Assembly (NCBI GenBank): GCA_019416455.1
Contig: DXXG01000030.1
Span: 1 to 64,000, forward strand
DNA from: Clostridiales bacterium
Lineage (GTDB): Bacteria; Bacillota; Clostridia; Oscillospirales; Acutalibacteraceae
DNA length: 64,000 nucleotides
Direction of reading: 5' to 3'
Positions 8,063-15,707 of this stretch are shown in pieces. The notes beneath the pieces are model-generated. The model made no database searches and had not been told where the DNA came from. It saw only the letters and a program-made list of their open reading frames with translations. Numbering within the stretch: the first letter of the stretch is position 1; each line of letters starts with the position of its first letter. The position numbers and the translations under genes were made by a program.

Positions 8063-8118
8063 CTCTCCCTTACGAAATAATTGAAAAGGGAAGCCAGGTA
8101 ATCTTCCTGGCTTTCCCT
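8063..8118 (-). promoter_or_regulatory. Hairpin between the relaxase and TOPRIM genes
   Basis: On the minus strand GGGAAAGCCAGG pairs with CCTGGCTTCCC (one bulge) and is followed by TTTTC. It looks like a weak terminator or attenuator that would lower expression of the TOPRIM gene relative to the relaxase. Confidence 0.5.
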
Positions 8119-8122
8119 CCAT

Positions 8123-9247
8123 CTACATACTGAATTTTTGTCCAAGAGCCAGCTTCTTCTCCGCAATCTTTTGCCGGAGCTTGGAGTCTGTCAGCCGGGC
8201 CACGGGCGGGTCGATCTGAAATTGGCGTCCAAAGATCTGCCCCACCTGCCGCAGCAGCCGGGTGGCCATGGGTAGGAGGGGCGGGGTGTAAGCGGGATGC
8301 TGTGCCTGCAGCTGTTCCTTTTCCAACTCTGTCGCTGCCCGGACCACGGCATTTCGCACAGGCTTGAAGTCCGGGTTTTGGGACAATGGAACCCGCTCTA
8401 TGGGTCGCTCGTCATAGACGTTCCGGGCAGCCTGTTTGTCCTGATACCACAAGTCATAGAGCTGGGCGATGTGTTCCTCCTTGGCAAGCTCGTCCACGAT
8501 CTGGTTGACCAGGGTCTTTAACTCGGGCCGCAGGTATCCGTACACCTTCTTGCCCTTTACCTGGTCAAGCCGCCGAGCCAGCTCTCGAAGGAGCAGCTCC
8601 ACCTGGGGATTTTCGCAGCCACTCTGGTTGATTTGCTCTACCAGGGCGGCAATCTTCTCCCGGCTGACCCGCCGCAACTCATCCCTATGAGTGGTCTGCC
8701 GCTCATAGACGCTGACCAAGTCCTGGCGGAAGATCTCTTGGGCCAGCGCCGAGCGTATTTTATTCATGCCCTGCTTGGTGAGGAACCCCTCTCCCGGTTT
8801 CGTGGAGTAGGCGATAAGGTGGACGTGGGGATGGTGGCCCTCGTTGTGAAAGGCTGCGTACCATTTCAGGTGATTGGGCGCTATCTTCAGCCCCTGGGCC
8901 AGCTTCCCCGTCTGAGAGCGGAGCAAGTCCCTCCAGCGGGCAGCGGAGTCAAAGCCAAGCCGCTGGGCGTCCTCCCGGCGAAGGGAGAGGATCAAGGTCC
9001 AAACAGGCCCCTGGTGAGCGTCCAGTTCTTGGGCGACACGAGAGAGAACTACCGGCTCCCCGACGGTAGTGAACAGGCCATGGCTTCCCAAACGTTCTGC
9101 CCTAGGGCGGGTGGCCATGTATTCCATGTAGCCCTCCACGCCAGGGGCTTCCACCCCTTCCCGTGTGGCGATGTACTTGGCATAGCCACCACGGGAACGG
9201 GTTTTGTTGTCCCTGAGGTAGCCGAACTTTGTGATGAGTTGGGCCAT
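8123..9247 (-). CDS. MobP-type conjugative relaxase
   Basis: 374 residues. The metal-binding histidine motif HPHVH is at 139-143 within NEGHHPHVHLIAYS, and Y10, Y22 and Y25 near the N-terminus are candidates for the nicking tyrosine. This matches the MOBP (MobP3-like) relaxases of Gram-positive ICEs, which nick oriT and pilot the strand through the type IV channel. The C-terminal half is helical and charged. ATG 9247 has AAAGGAG upstream. The stop TAG directly abuts an ATG for the next frame. The end, GQKFSM, is a shortened form of the tail seen on several neighbours. Confidence 0.88.
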   Translation of the reverse strand: MAQLITKFGYLRDNKTRSRGGYAKYIATREGVEAPGVEGYMEYMATRPRAERLGSHGLFTTVGEPVVLSRVAQELDAHQGPVWTLILSLRREDAQRLGFDSAARWRDLLRSQTGKLAQGLKIAPNHLKWYAAFHNEGHHPHVHLIAYSTKPGEGFLTKQGMNKIRSALAQEIFRQDLVSVYERQTTHRDELRRVSREKIAALVEQINQSGCENPQVELLLRELARRLDQVKGKKVYGYLRPELKTLVNQIVDELAKEEHIAQLYDLWYQDKQAARNVYDERPIERVPLSQNPDFKPVRNAVVRAATELEKEQLQAQHPAYTPPLLPMATRLLRQVGQIFGRQFQIDPPVARLTDSKLRQKIAEKKLALGQKFSM

Positions 9248-9298
9248 GATTGGGTTTACTCCTTTTCGATGTTTTGCGGTATTGCGTCAGCAAAATGG

Positions 9299-9329
9299 CG
9301 GTTTTCCAAACTGCCAAGCAAAACTCGGA
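9299..9329. repeat. 31-nt repeat, copy 1 (oriT-like), next to a 10-bp hairpin
   Basis: This 31-mer matches 20636-20666 at 26 of 31 positions. It contains an imperfect dyad (GGCGGTTT/AAACTGCC) and ends in AAAACTCGGA. It is followed by a perfect 10-bp hairpin at 9328-9351 (GAGAGATGGT, loop GTCA). It lies between the relaxase start and the end of the RHH gene, a usual place for an origin of transfer. Function is inferred. Confidence 0.5.
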
Positions 9330-9338
9330 GAGATGGTG

Positions 9339-9764
9339 TCAACCATCTCTCTGCCAACTGAGGGCTTGCTCAAAGGAGATCATCCCATTGGTTCTGCGGA
9401 TTTCCTGGACGCATTGCCCGCGCAGTCGCTTTAGCTCCTGCTGATTTACTTCGCAGACAGCGGCCAGAATGTTGGATATCACAGCCTGTTCCACTGCCAT
9501 CTTGAACAGCAGCCGCCCCATGCGGTTGGAGCTCTCGTCCACAATGCCTTTCACGGTGGAGGGGATGACATCGGCCAAGTAGTCCTGGCTTTGCTGACTG
9601 GAGACATAGCCAACGTAAAACAGAATGGCTTTTTCAATGAATTCACTTCTACTGACGCAGTTATCGGTGTGGTAATACTGGTCAGCCAACTCCAACGTGG
9701 AGGGTTTAATCCAAAGCTGGAACCGTCGTTTTACCTCTTGTTTTTCATTTTCTGGTATTTCCAT
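9339..9764 (-). CDS. Ribbon-helix-helix (MobC/CopG-like) relaxosome accessory protein
   Basis: 141 residues. After a short acidic lead the segment RRFQLWIKPSTLELADQYY and the following VSRSEFIEKAI have the strand-helix-helix spacing of RHH DNA-binding proteins; the C-terminal half is helical. The gene directly precedes the relaxase gene, the classical place of a MobC-type oriT-binding protein that helps relaxase nicking. ATG 9764 (AGGAG 9 nt upstream) is preferred to the longer frame from 9812. Family call rests on position and pattern. Confidence 0.65.
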   Translation of the reverse strand: MEIPENEKQEVKRRFQLWIKPSTLELADQYYHTDNCVSRSEFIEKAILFYVGYVSSQQSQDYLADVIPSTVKGIVDESSNRMGRLLFKMAVEQAVISNILAAVCEVNQQELKRLRGQCVQEIRRTNGMISFEQALSWQRDG

Positions 9765-10274
9765 GCAAAATGGCTCCTTTCGTTCATGGCACCTGGAATA
9801 GCACCGTGCCAAAGCTGGTGTTTTCTAGGTGTTTGGGGAAACCCAGCACCGCAACCAGGCACCTAGGCCCCAAAACCGGCACCGTCTTTTCCGTGAGAGA
9901 AAATCCCTCAAAAAGCCCGAAGCGACCGGCTCTGCCGGGCGCTGTGAACCGGGAAGGGGCCGTCTTACGGCACCGTCCCTTTGTCCTGCTTGTTTTTCAC
10001 ACCCTCTCTGTCGCCCTGAACCGGGCCTTTTTCCGGAGGAGAGAAATCCGATGCTTTTCCGCAGGAAAAGACGGGTGCCGCACACCCGAGGGTTTCTCAG
10101 GGAGCGAGCCGTTGGCTCGGTTCCGCACACGGGGCCCACACGGGCCTTTTTTGGGTTGGGATGGGTACTTTCCCTACCCTGGGAAGAAACTCCGCACACA
10201 GGGCCACACGGGGCGCAACAGGCGGGACTGGTTTTCTTTCCGGTGGTGAGCACATCCGAACTGGTTTGTTTCGT
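9765..10274 (-). other. 510-bp non-coding, hairpin-dense region upstream of the mobilisation genes
   Basis: No credible ORF. It contains a series of short perfect dyads: GCCGT/ACGGC at 9959-9971, CTTTTCC/GGAAAAG at 10054-10070, CGAGCC/GGCTCG at 10105-10119, GGCCC/GGGCC at 10133-10146 (followed by six T on the plus strand), GGGTA/TACCC at 10163-10179, plus a 12-bp stem with two G-U type pairs at 9825-9866. CCGCACAC-led direct repeats occur at 10078, 10123 and 10192. The position suggests an origin of transfer, single-strand origin or structured leader. Confidence 0.5.
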
Positions 10275-10457
10275 TTATTCCTGGGCGGAATCAGTGTCAT
10301 CCAGGAACTCCCGGACGGTGGGCGGCACGTGGCGCTCGTAAAGACGGCCCAGGGAGTAGATAAGTTCGGTGTCCACCGTGGTGTCTTTTTTGGCGAGAAA
10401 ATGAGAGAGAGCCTCCAGCTTCTTTTCCGGAAACTCCAAAGTGATGGTTTTGTTCAT
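10275..10457 (-). CDS. Small DUF6103-like protein
   Basis: 60 residues, starting MNKTITLEFPEKKLEAL and ending with an acidic tail after a segment YERHVPPTVREFLDD. The pattern matches short ICE proteins that I associate with DUF6103; their function is unknown. ATG 10457 has GGAAAGGAG upstream; the frame extension to 10517 has no ribosome site. It could be a small RHH-like DNA-binding or regulatory protein, but no domain is certain. Confidence 0.55.
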   Translation of the reverse strand: MNKTITLEFPEKKLEALSHFLAKKDTTVDTELIYSLGRLYERHVPPTVREFLDDTDSAQE

Positions 10458-10568
10458 GGGGCGCTCCTTTCCAAAATAGAGAAAGCCCCTGCCAGACATC
10501 TGGACAAGGGCTCTCAAGACTTGTCTGCTTATGTTTGTTGTAGTTTGTGGGGAATCCAGGTGGTTCTT

Positions 10569-11045
10569 TCAGTGAAATTGAAGATCCCACTGTGGTTTGT
10601 TCCCAATCTCCTGCCGGGTTTCCATCAGCGCCTTGTCCAGCACCGCCTGGTCAAACCCGGCGGCCCGGTACCCCTCTCGGATGGTATCCAGGTAGAAAAG
10701 GGAAGGCTCGTTGCAGTCGAATCCCGGCTGCATCACATAAGCCATGGCAGTGACTGTTTTACCGTCCAGCTCCACAGGGAGGTTCACCTTGCCATAGTAA
10801 CGAGGAAACCCTTCATACAGATCGAGACAGGCTTCATCCCGAACACTCACCTTCCACAACAGAACGGGGACATTGCCTCCCTCGCTCCGCTCAATGGTGG
10901 CGTGGGCATTGTGTGGTCTGCCCCGGAAGAGAAGGCGGTAACCGGACAGTTCTGCCTTGCCCGCCACCTTAGAATCAGGGCAGCGATAGCCCATCTGGCC
11001 CAGGTTCAAGTTGCTGCCGTAGGCCAAGTAGAGTTTTGTTTTCAT
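10569..11045 (-). CDS. Gamma-glutamylcyclotransferase (AIG2-like) protein
   Basis: 158 residues. The substrate-loop motif YGSNLN is at residues 9-14 and the catalytic glutamate lies in LYEGFPRYYG, both typical of GGCT-fold enzymes, which release 5-oxoproline from gamma-glutamyl amines. It is 21 nt downstream of an amidoligase gene; amidoligase/GGCT pairing was described by comparative genomics (Iyer and colleagues), where one enzyme makes and the other cleaves or edits gamma-glutamyl-type amide links. The real substrate is unknown, perhaps a cell-wall or protein side chain. Confidence 0.8.
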   Translation of the reverse strand: MKTKLYLAYGSNLNLGQMGYRCPDSKVAGKAELSGYRLLFRGRPHNAHATIERSEGGNVPVLLWKVSVRDEACLDLYEGFPRYYGKVNLPVELDGKTVTAMAYVMQPGFDCNEPSLFYLDTIREGYRAAGFDQAVLDKALMETRQEIGNKPQWDLQFH

Positions 11046-11066
11046 ATTGCGTCACTCCTTGTTGTG

Positions 11067-12098
11067 TTACATCTGCATGGTGAAACTTTGGTATTCACCA
11101 TGCTCATTATTTGATTCTTCTTCTATTTCCGGTGGAGATGGAGGAGGCTGCGGCAAACGCTCCAGGGCAGCCAGACGCATCCGTTCCCGCTGTTTTTGAA
11201 GCTGGGCGGGGTCACGCCACGCCAGGTTCCCCTCCAAGTTTTCCAGAAGATGTTTCCTTGCTGTGGAAAACTCATCCCCAATCATGCCCATGCGCAAAAG
11301 CCAGGTCCGAAAGGTGTAGGCCGGGTTGGTGGTCTGGGTCTTGGTGTGGCTGGCGGCCCGCTGATTCAGCGCCTGGGCGCATACCGCCAGGCACAGCTGG
11401 ATGTCCGCCTTGATCTTCCCGGCGTGCTCCACGGTGGAGTTGAACAACCGGAACTCCACCGTGCCTTTGGAAAACACACTGTGGAGGTTCAGGGCGTGGT
11501 AGCGGGAGGCGTGATAATGGGTGCTGCTGCCGTCCTCCCCGCCGTACCAGATTTTCTGAAAGGCCTGCATGGTTTGAGGCCGTTTGCGGTTGAGCTCCCG
11601 GAGAAAACGCTCATCGGTGGGCTTGCAGTAACCCCAGCGGGACTCGTTTACCTGGAGTGCCTGGAATAACAGGTCCTCTTTGCTGTAGAAGATGTTCACC
11701 AGGTTTCGCAGGGTCCTGGCATTGAAATCCGCCGCCTCCACATGAATATGGATGCCGCAGGAGGCGTTGGAAAAAGCTCCCTTATGGCGAAGCTGCCGCA
11801 CCAGTTCCTGGATGGTGGGAATATCTTCATAGGTGCAGATGGGGCTGACCAGCTCGGTTTTGTATTCGGCATCCGCGGATATGATCTCACCACGGCTTCG
11901 CTTTTGTGGGACGATGCTCCCGTCAAAGGTGAACTTCCACTCCCTCCCTTGGGAATCGGTGGCGGTGAAGGTTTTGTAATAGGTGCCCAGGTACCTGCTC
12001 TCCCCGCCGAGAAAGGACGCGGCCACCTGAGAGGCTCTCTCCCGGGTGATACCGGTCATCTCCACCTCAATGCCGAAGCGCAGCTGCCGAAGATCCGT
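11067..12098 (-). CDS. Amidoligase family enzyme (glutamine synthetase-like ligase)
   Basis: About 343 residues. The N-terminal strand RFGIEVEMTG and later SCGIHIHVEA and GTVEFRLFNSTVEHAG are the acidic and histidine motifs of Amidoligase_2, which forms amide bonds with ATP. The essential RFGIEVE motif lies upstream of the first ATG (12065), so translation must begin earlier. The frame opens right after the methyltransferase TAA, and the only codon at correct distance from the ribosome site GAGGGG is an ACG at 12098. It pairs with the downstream GGCT gene. The C-terminus is EYQSFTMQM, part of a recurrent tail after a proline-rich linker. Confidence 0.78.
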   Translation of the reverse strand, partial: TDLRQLRFGIEVEMTGITRERASQVAASFLGGESRYLGTYYKTFTATDSQGREWKFTFDGSIVPQKRSRGEIISADAEYKTELVSPICTYEDIPTIQELVRQLRHKGAFSNASCGIHIHVEAADFNARTLRNLVNIFYSKEDLLFQALQVNESRWGYCKPTDERFLRELNRKRPQTMQAFQKIWYGGEDGSSTHYHASRYHALNLHSVFSKGTVEFRLFNSTVEHAGKIKADIQLCLAVCAQALNQRAASHTKTQTTNPAYTFRTWLLRMGMIGDEFSTARKHLLENLEGNLAWRDPAQLQKQRERMRLAALERLPQPPPSPPEIEEESNNEHGEYQSFTMQM

Positions 12099-13454
12099 TT
12101 AAAGTTCCCCTCCTTCCATAGCGGTCTTGATCCTTCCAAGCACGAATTCCACACAGGGGATGGCTACGGAATTTCCCAAAGCCCGGTACCGGGCGGAGTC
12201 GGAAGCGTCGGGAAGGGCTGTCCAACCGTCCGGGAACCCTTGGAGACGCTCACATTCCAACGGGGTCAGGCGGCGGATGAGCTGGGGTGTTCCCCCGTCT
12301 GCCACAACAAGTGGTGTGTTATTCCCGCCGGTACCGTAGCTCTCCTGCATGGTGGGAGCCACCTGCAGAGGACCATCATAGCGACAGTCCTGGCTGTGAT
12401 TGTCAAAGAGGAGTACTGCGGGCTGGTGACCGTGTTCCTGGGCACGAAGGGTGGAGGATACATTTTCCGACCACTCCATCACCTGGCCGCCTTGGTCAGA
12501 AAGACACAGCACAGAGGGCGCCATGTTCCCGGAAGGTGAGGCTTTCAGGGTGGGAGAAACAGTTTCTGAGTAGCTGATGCCGCCCGCTCCCGCGCCTGCT
12601 CCCGCCGAAAAGGACGCAACAAAAGTCTGCATCTGCAGGTTCTGTGTCGCCATAAGAGCACTGGTAATATTTCCGGAGTCGATCACTTCGTTCCGCTGGT
12701 TGATGTGGAAGGCGGCATGAGTCCCGCCTGTACCTTCAGCGCCCACTCCAGCTTGGGGGGCAGAGTTTTGCCCCGTTTCACTGCTCTCTGGAGGATGCCC
12801 CGGCAGGCGCGCGGGCTCAAATAGTATTTGGGCGGCGGTCGTTCCTCCAAGATCTGCCACAAGGAAGATGCGCGCTCTGCGCTGGGGGACGGACCAGTAT
12901 TGAGCGTCCAGGGTTCGCCAAGCCAGAGAGCATCCATCTCCCATAACGGCCCCAGCAGGGTGCCAGCGCCCGTTCGGAGGTCGAGGCACTGTACAGGACG
13001 GGAGTGCCAAACGGATGGTTTCTTCCAGGACGATCCGAAAATCTTCCCCTCCCGCGGAGCTGAAAGTTCCCGGCACGTTTTCCCACACCATGAATCTTGG
13101 CCGAAGAAACTCAGCTGGTCGTTCTCTATTTTGATCCACCTCCCTCATCTCTCGTATCAAACGGATCTGTTCTAAAAACAGCCCCGACCGTTCTCCCGCC
13201 AGACCGGCCCTGGCCCCGGCGATGGAAAGATCCTGGCATGGACTGCCCCCGGTGACAATATCCACAGGAGGAATGTCCCGGCCCTTCAGCTTGGTGATGT
13301 CACCCAGCTGAGCCATCTCCGGGAACCGGAGTTGGGTCACCCGCAGAGGGAACGGTTCAATCTCGCTTGCCCAGACCGGGGTGATGCCTACCCGCCGGGC
13401 GGCTAAAGGGAACCCGCCGATGCCATCGAACAGGCTGCCCAGGGTGATGATCAT
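12099..13454 (-). CDS. C5-cytosine DNA methyltransferase
   Basis: 451 residues. Motif I SLFDGIGGFPLAA, catalytic motif IV GGSPCQDLS with Cys73, motif VI ENVPG, motif VIII QRRARIFLV, and motifs IX-X (RRLTPLECERLQGFPDGW, ALGNSVAIP). The long variable region between VIII and IX, including a GAGAGAGG stretch, is the target-recognition part. No restriction endonuclease is adjacent, so it probably protects the element from host restriction or acts in regulation. ATG 13454 overlaps the upstream stop in ATGA, showing translational coupling. Confidence 0.92.
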   Translation of the reverse strand: MIITLGSLFDGIGGFPLAARRVGITPVWASEIEPFPLRVTQLRFPEMAQLGDITKLKGRDIPPVDIVTGGSPCQDLSIAGARAGLAGERSGLFLEQIRLIREMREVDQNRERPAEFLRPRFMVWENVPGTFSSAGGEDFRIVLEETIRLALPSCTVPRPPNGRWHPAGAVMGDGCSLAWRTLDAQYWSVPQRRARIFLVADLGGTTAAQILFEPARLPGHPPESSETGQNSAPQAGVGAEGTGGTHAAFHINQRNEVIDSGNITSALMATQNLQMQTFVASFSAGAGAGAGGISYSETVSPTLKASPSGNMAPSVLCLSDQGGQVMEWSENVSSTLRAQEHGHQPAVLLFDNHSQDCRYDGPLQVAPTMQESYGTGGNNTPLVVADGGTPQLIRRLTPLECERLQGFPDGWTALPDASDSARYRALGNSVAIPCVEFVLGRIKTAMEGGEL

Positions 13455-14176
13455 GGCGCCATCCCCATGGAAGGCGATGCGTCCTGCTGCAGGGGCGTCG
13501 CCTCCTGCCTCATCTCCCAATCCTTGTCCTGCCACAGATGGACATAGAGCTCCGCTCTGTCCAGGGAGATGGGCCATTGCTCAAACCCTTCGCCCCAGCC
13601 GTCTGAGGCTTGGCCGGAGAGATAACCGACAAGCTGCCGCAGTTCCTCTCCCTCCAAAGTGCTGTCGATCCTGCAATCCGCCACGCCCCAGAGGACGTCG
13701 TCCTTTTCCTCCACACCAAATCTGGCGGAACGAACCTTCCAGGACAGGGTATCGTTCTTGTCATACCAACGCATCAGTCCCCGTTCCTGTTCCTCGGGAA
13801 GTTGCTCCGCTGCCAGAGCGGTTTGGATGTTCCCGGCGTAGGGAGTAAGTTCTCTGCCCGTCAGTTCCTCTGGTTCCTCTTCCAGCTCTCCCCATTCATT
13901 TCGGCAGTATCGTTCCGCCGTGACGGGGAAATAGAGTTTCAGCTCCATGGGATCGGGCTGGCGGATCTGGAAGGTATCGTATTCCGGATTGAGGGCGGTA
14001 TGCTGCCCTGTATCCCAATCCACCAGAAACCGCCCGGCGGAATCCACTTTGGCAAGGGTCCCTTGGGAACCATTGTCCACCGGGGATTCCTGATTTCCTT
14101 TGGACGTAAGAAGGACGCGGCTCCCAGGTGGGAACTGCGTCCTTAGAAATTGCACGTATTTTTGAAAGGTCGTCAT
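13451..14176 (-). CDS. ICE protein with N-terminal DUF4314-type SH3-like domain and a second conserved domain
   Basis: 241 residues. Residues about 12-72 (FPPGSRVLLTSKG, then GSQGTLAKVDSAGRFLVDWD) match the DUF4314 pattern also seen in the gene at 27499-27753. The rest, with GRELTPY, LPEEQERGLMRWYD and ASDGWGEGFEQ, belongs to a domain I associate with DUF6329 of clostridial ICE proteins; function unknown. The C-terminus is SPSMGMAP, resembling the tail on other element proteins. GGAAGGAG precedes ATG 14176. Coupled by 4-nt overlaps on both sides. Confidence 0.65.
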   Translation of the reverse strand: MTTFQKYVQFLRTQFPPGSRVLLTSKGNQESPVDNGSQGTLAKVDSAGRFLVDWDTGQHTALNPEYDTFQIRQPDPMELKLYFPVTAERYCRNEWGELEEEPEELTGRELTPYAGNIQTALAAEQLPEEQERGLMRWYDKNDTLSWKVRSARFGVEEKDDVLWGVADCRIDSTLEGEELRQLVGYLSGQASDGWGEGFEQWPISLDRAELYVHLWQDKDWEMRQEATPLQQDASPSMGMAP

Positions 14177-14427
14177 TGTTTCTCCTTCCTTTGTACCCGG
14201 CCAGTTCGCAGCAGAGGTGGGTTCCCAGGCTGCTGATCCAGGATCTCCTGCCGAAGCAGCGTGTCAAAATCCATGGGCCTGCCAGTGACAGACCGCACCT
14301 CGCCGCCCCTGTGGAGCCGGGTCTTGATTTCTTCTCTGGTCAGTGTGTAATAGCCGTATTCCGTAAGGAGCTCCACACCTTCCTCCGGGTGGAGCTCCAG
14401 GTATTCCTTCAATGTAATAAGAATCAT
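14173..14427 (-). CDS. Small hypothetical ICE protein
   Basis: 84 residues with no domain I recognise. The first half is acidic (EYLELHPEEGVELL, YGYYTLTREEI), the second basic with RTGRVQRKEKQ at the end, so it may bind nucleic acid or a partner protein. Its start is odd: the ribosome-site-like AAAGG abuts ATG 14427 with no spacing, so the initiation codon may be one of the ATT codons just downstream. It overlaps the next gene by 4 nt and sits in the methyltransferase operon. Confidence 0.5.
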   Translation of the reverse strand: MILITLKEYLELHPEEGVELLTEYGYYTLTREEIKTRLHRGGEVRSVTGRPMDFDTLLRQEILDQQPGNPPLLRTGRVQRKEKQ

Positions 14428-14433
14428 CCTTTC

Positions 14434-15342
14434 TCAGTCTGTAACAGGCACGCCGTATCCCTTGATCTCCCCGAAGCCCACGGGATAACTGTTCCGGCGC
14501 ACCTGGTCGCCCGAGTTTCCCTCAATGGTGTAAACCCTTCCGTCTGCCACAGATTCCACGATCCCAACATGGTCGGCAATGGAAGAATCGCTGCCGTACC
14601 ACTGGAAGAAAATCAGCATCCCCGGTTCCGGGGTGGCGGAGCCCGGCAGCCACTGGCCCCGGTTCTGGAACCACTGGACGCCTACGCCGCATCCCGCGAA
14701 CTTGGGGACGATCCCAGCATCGATGTAGCCGCACTGGTCGGCACACCAGCTGGCGAAGATGGCGCACCACTCCACCCGTGATCCGAAGCCATACCAGCTC
14801 CAGTAGGGCTGGCCGCCGGTCTGCCCGATTTGGGATTGTGCCACGGCCACCATGTCGCTGGCAGTAGTTGCCAGAATCTTTTCAAATTCCTCCGGGTCAA
14901 TGTCCGTTCCAAAGGCGGCGTTCACATTGGCGATCAGTTCTTCATTGGTTTGGTCCGGGGCAAAGCAGCCCACCAGCTTCTCCACAAAATCCGGTTCTTC
15001 TCCGTAAGGCGACAGCGCCAACCAGTATAGCGCTTGGGCCTTGCGAAACTCGTCGAATCCGAAGCCCGCGTCTTTGAGAGCGTCTTGCAGTTGGGTAAGG
15101 AGACTGTCGGAGGTTTCCAGGAAGCCGAGGCTGCCAATGTCCAAATCCTCCATGACAGCAGAAACCAGTTCCGGGCTGTCCCAGTCAAAGTCCCCCTGAA
15201 ACACAGCCTCTACGGACAGGACCGGGAGCAGAAACAAAAGAAGCACCGCCAGCAGGACTATGCCGATCTTTTCCCAGTTTCTCCGGTCAGTGGCCAGGGC
15301 TACGGCGATCTTTTTCAGGGCCGCGCCTAGAGTTGCAGACAT
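14434..15342 (-). CDS. Membrane-anchored CHAP-domain peptidoglycan hydrolase of the conjugation machine
   Basis: 302 residues. A single membrane helix at about 26-44 is followed by a helical region and a C-terminal CHAP/NlpC-P60-like amidase domain: Cys193 in VEWCAIFASWC, His258 in ADHVGIVES and a polar residue in YTIEGNSGD. In Gram-positive type IV systems, such a VirB1-like hydrolase opens the cell wall locally for the channel. It usually carries an N-terminal lysozyme part; here only a short helical region is present. GGAGG is well placed before ATG 15342. It overlaps the upstream gene by 16 nt. Confidence 0.85.
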   Translation of the reverse strand: MSATLGAALKKIAVALATDRRNWEKIGIVLLAVLLLFLLPVLSVEAVFQGDFDWDSPELVSAVMEDLDIGSLGFLETSDSLLTQLQDALKDAGFGFDEFRKAQALYWLALSPYGEEPDFVEKLVGCFAPDQTNEELIANVNAAFGTDIDPEEFEKILATTASDMVAVAQSQIGQTGGQPYWSWYGFGSRVEWCAIFASWCADQCGYIDAGIVPKFAGCGVGVQWFQNRGQWLPGSATPEPGMLIFFQWYGSDSSIADHVGIVESVADGRVYTIEGNSGDQVRRNSYPVGFGEIKGYGVPVTD

Positions 15343-15707
15343 GGGCCATCCTCCTGTGTTTCATCTTCTGTTTGGCTCTGATGGAACACTTCAAACAAAG
15401 GGCTGTTTTCATAAAGCTGGCGGCAGGAGCCTTTTTGGGGGAGTTCATCTTCTGGCTCCGCAATCCTCTGGATCTGGGCGGATTCATGGAGATGCAGGCG
15501 CGCGCCTTGTTTCCCGTGGGAAATGGCATAGCGGATATCTATGTCCTTTCCGATTACTTGACTGTACTCGCTGGCTACCATGCCCACATAAGAAAGAGCG
15601 GCCCGCATCCCGGCGGAATCTCCACCCATGGTGGTTTTCGCCACCGCCTTGGCGTGGATCAGTGCCAGTCGAAAAATAGCTTCATAGCGGTCTTGGTTTT
15701 CCATCAT
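15327..15707 (-). CDS. Hypothetical protein between virB4 and the CHAP hydrolase
   Basis: 126 residues, unrecognised. The N-terminal 60 residues look helical (RYEAIFRLALIHAKAVAKTT) with a methionine/glycine-rich stretch; the C-terminal part is acidic and glutamine-rich without secondary structure signals. No membrane segment. ATG 15707 overlaps the virB4 stop in ATGA, so it is translated with the secretion ATPase and is probably a cytoplasmic accessory of the channel. Confidence 0.5.
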   Translation of the reverse strand: MMENQDRYEAIFRLALIHAKAVAKTTMGGDSAGMRAALSYVGMVASEYSQVIGKDIDIRYAISHGKQGARLHLHESAQIQRIAEPEDELPQKGSCRQLYENSPLFEVFHQSQTEDETQEDGPCLQL

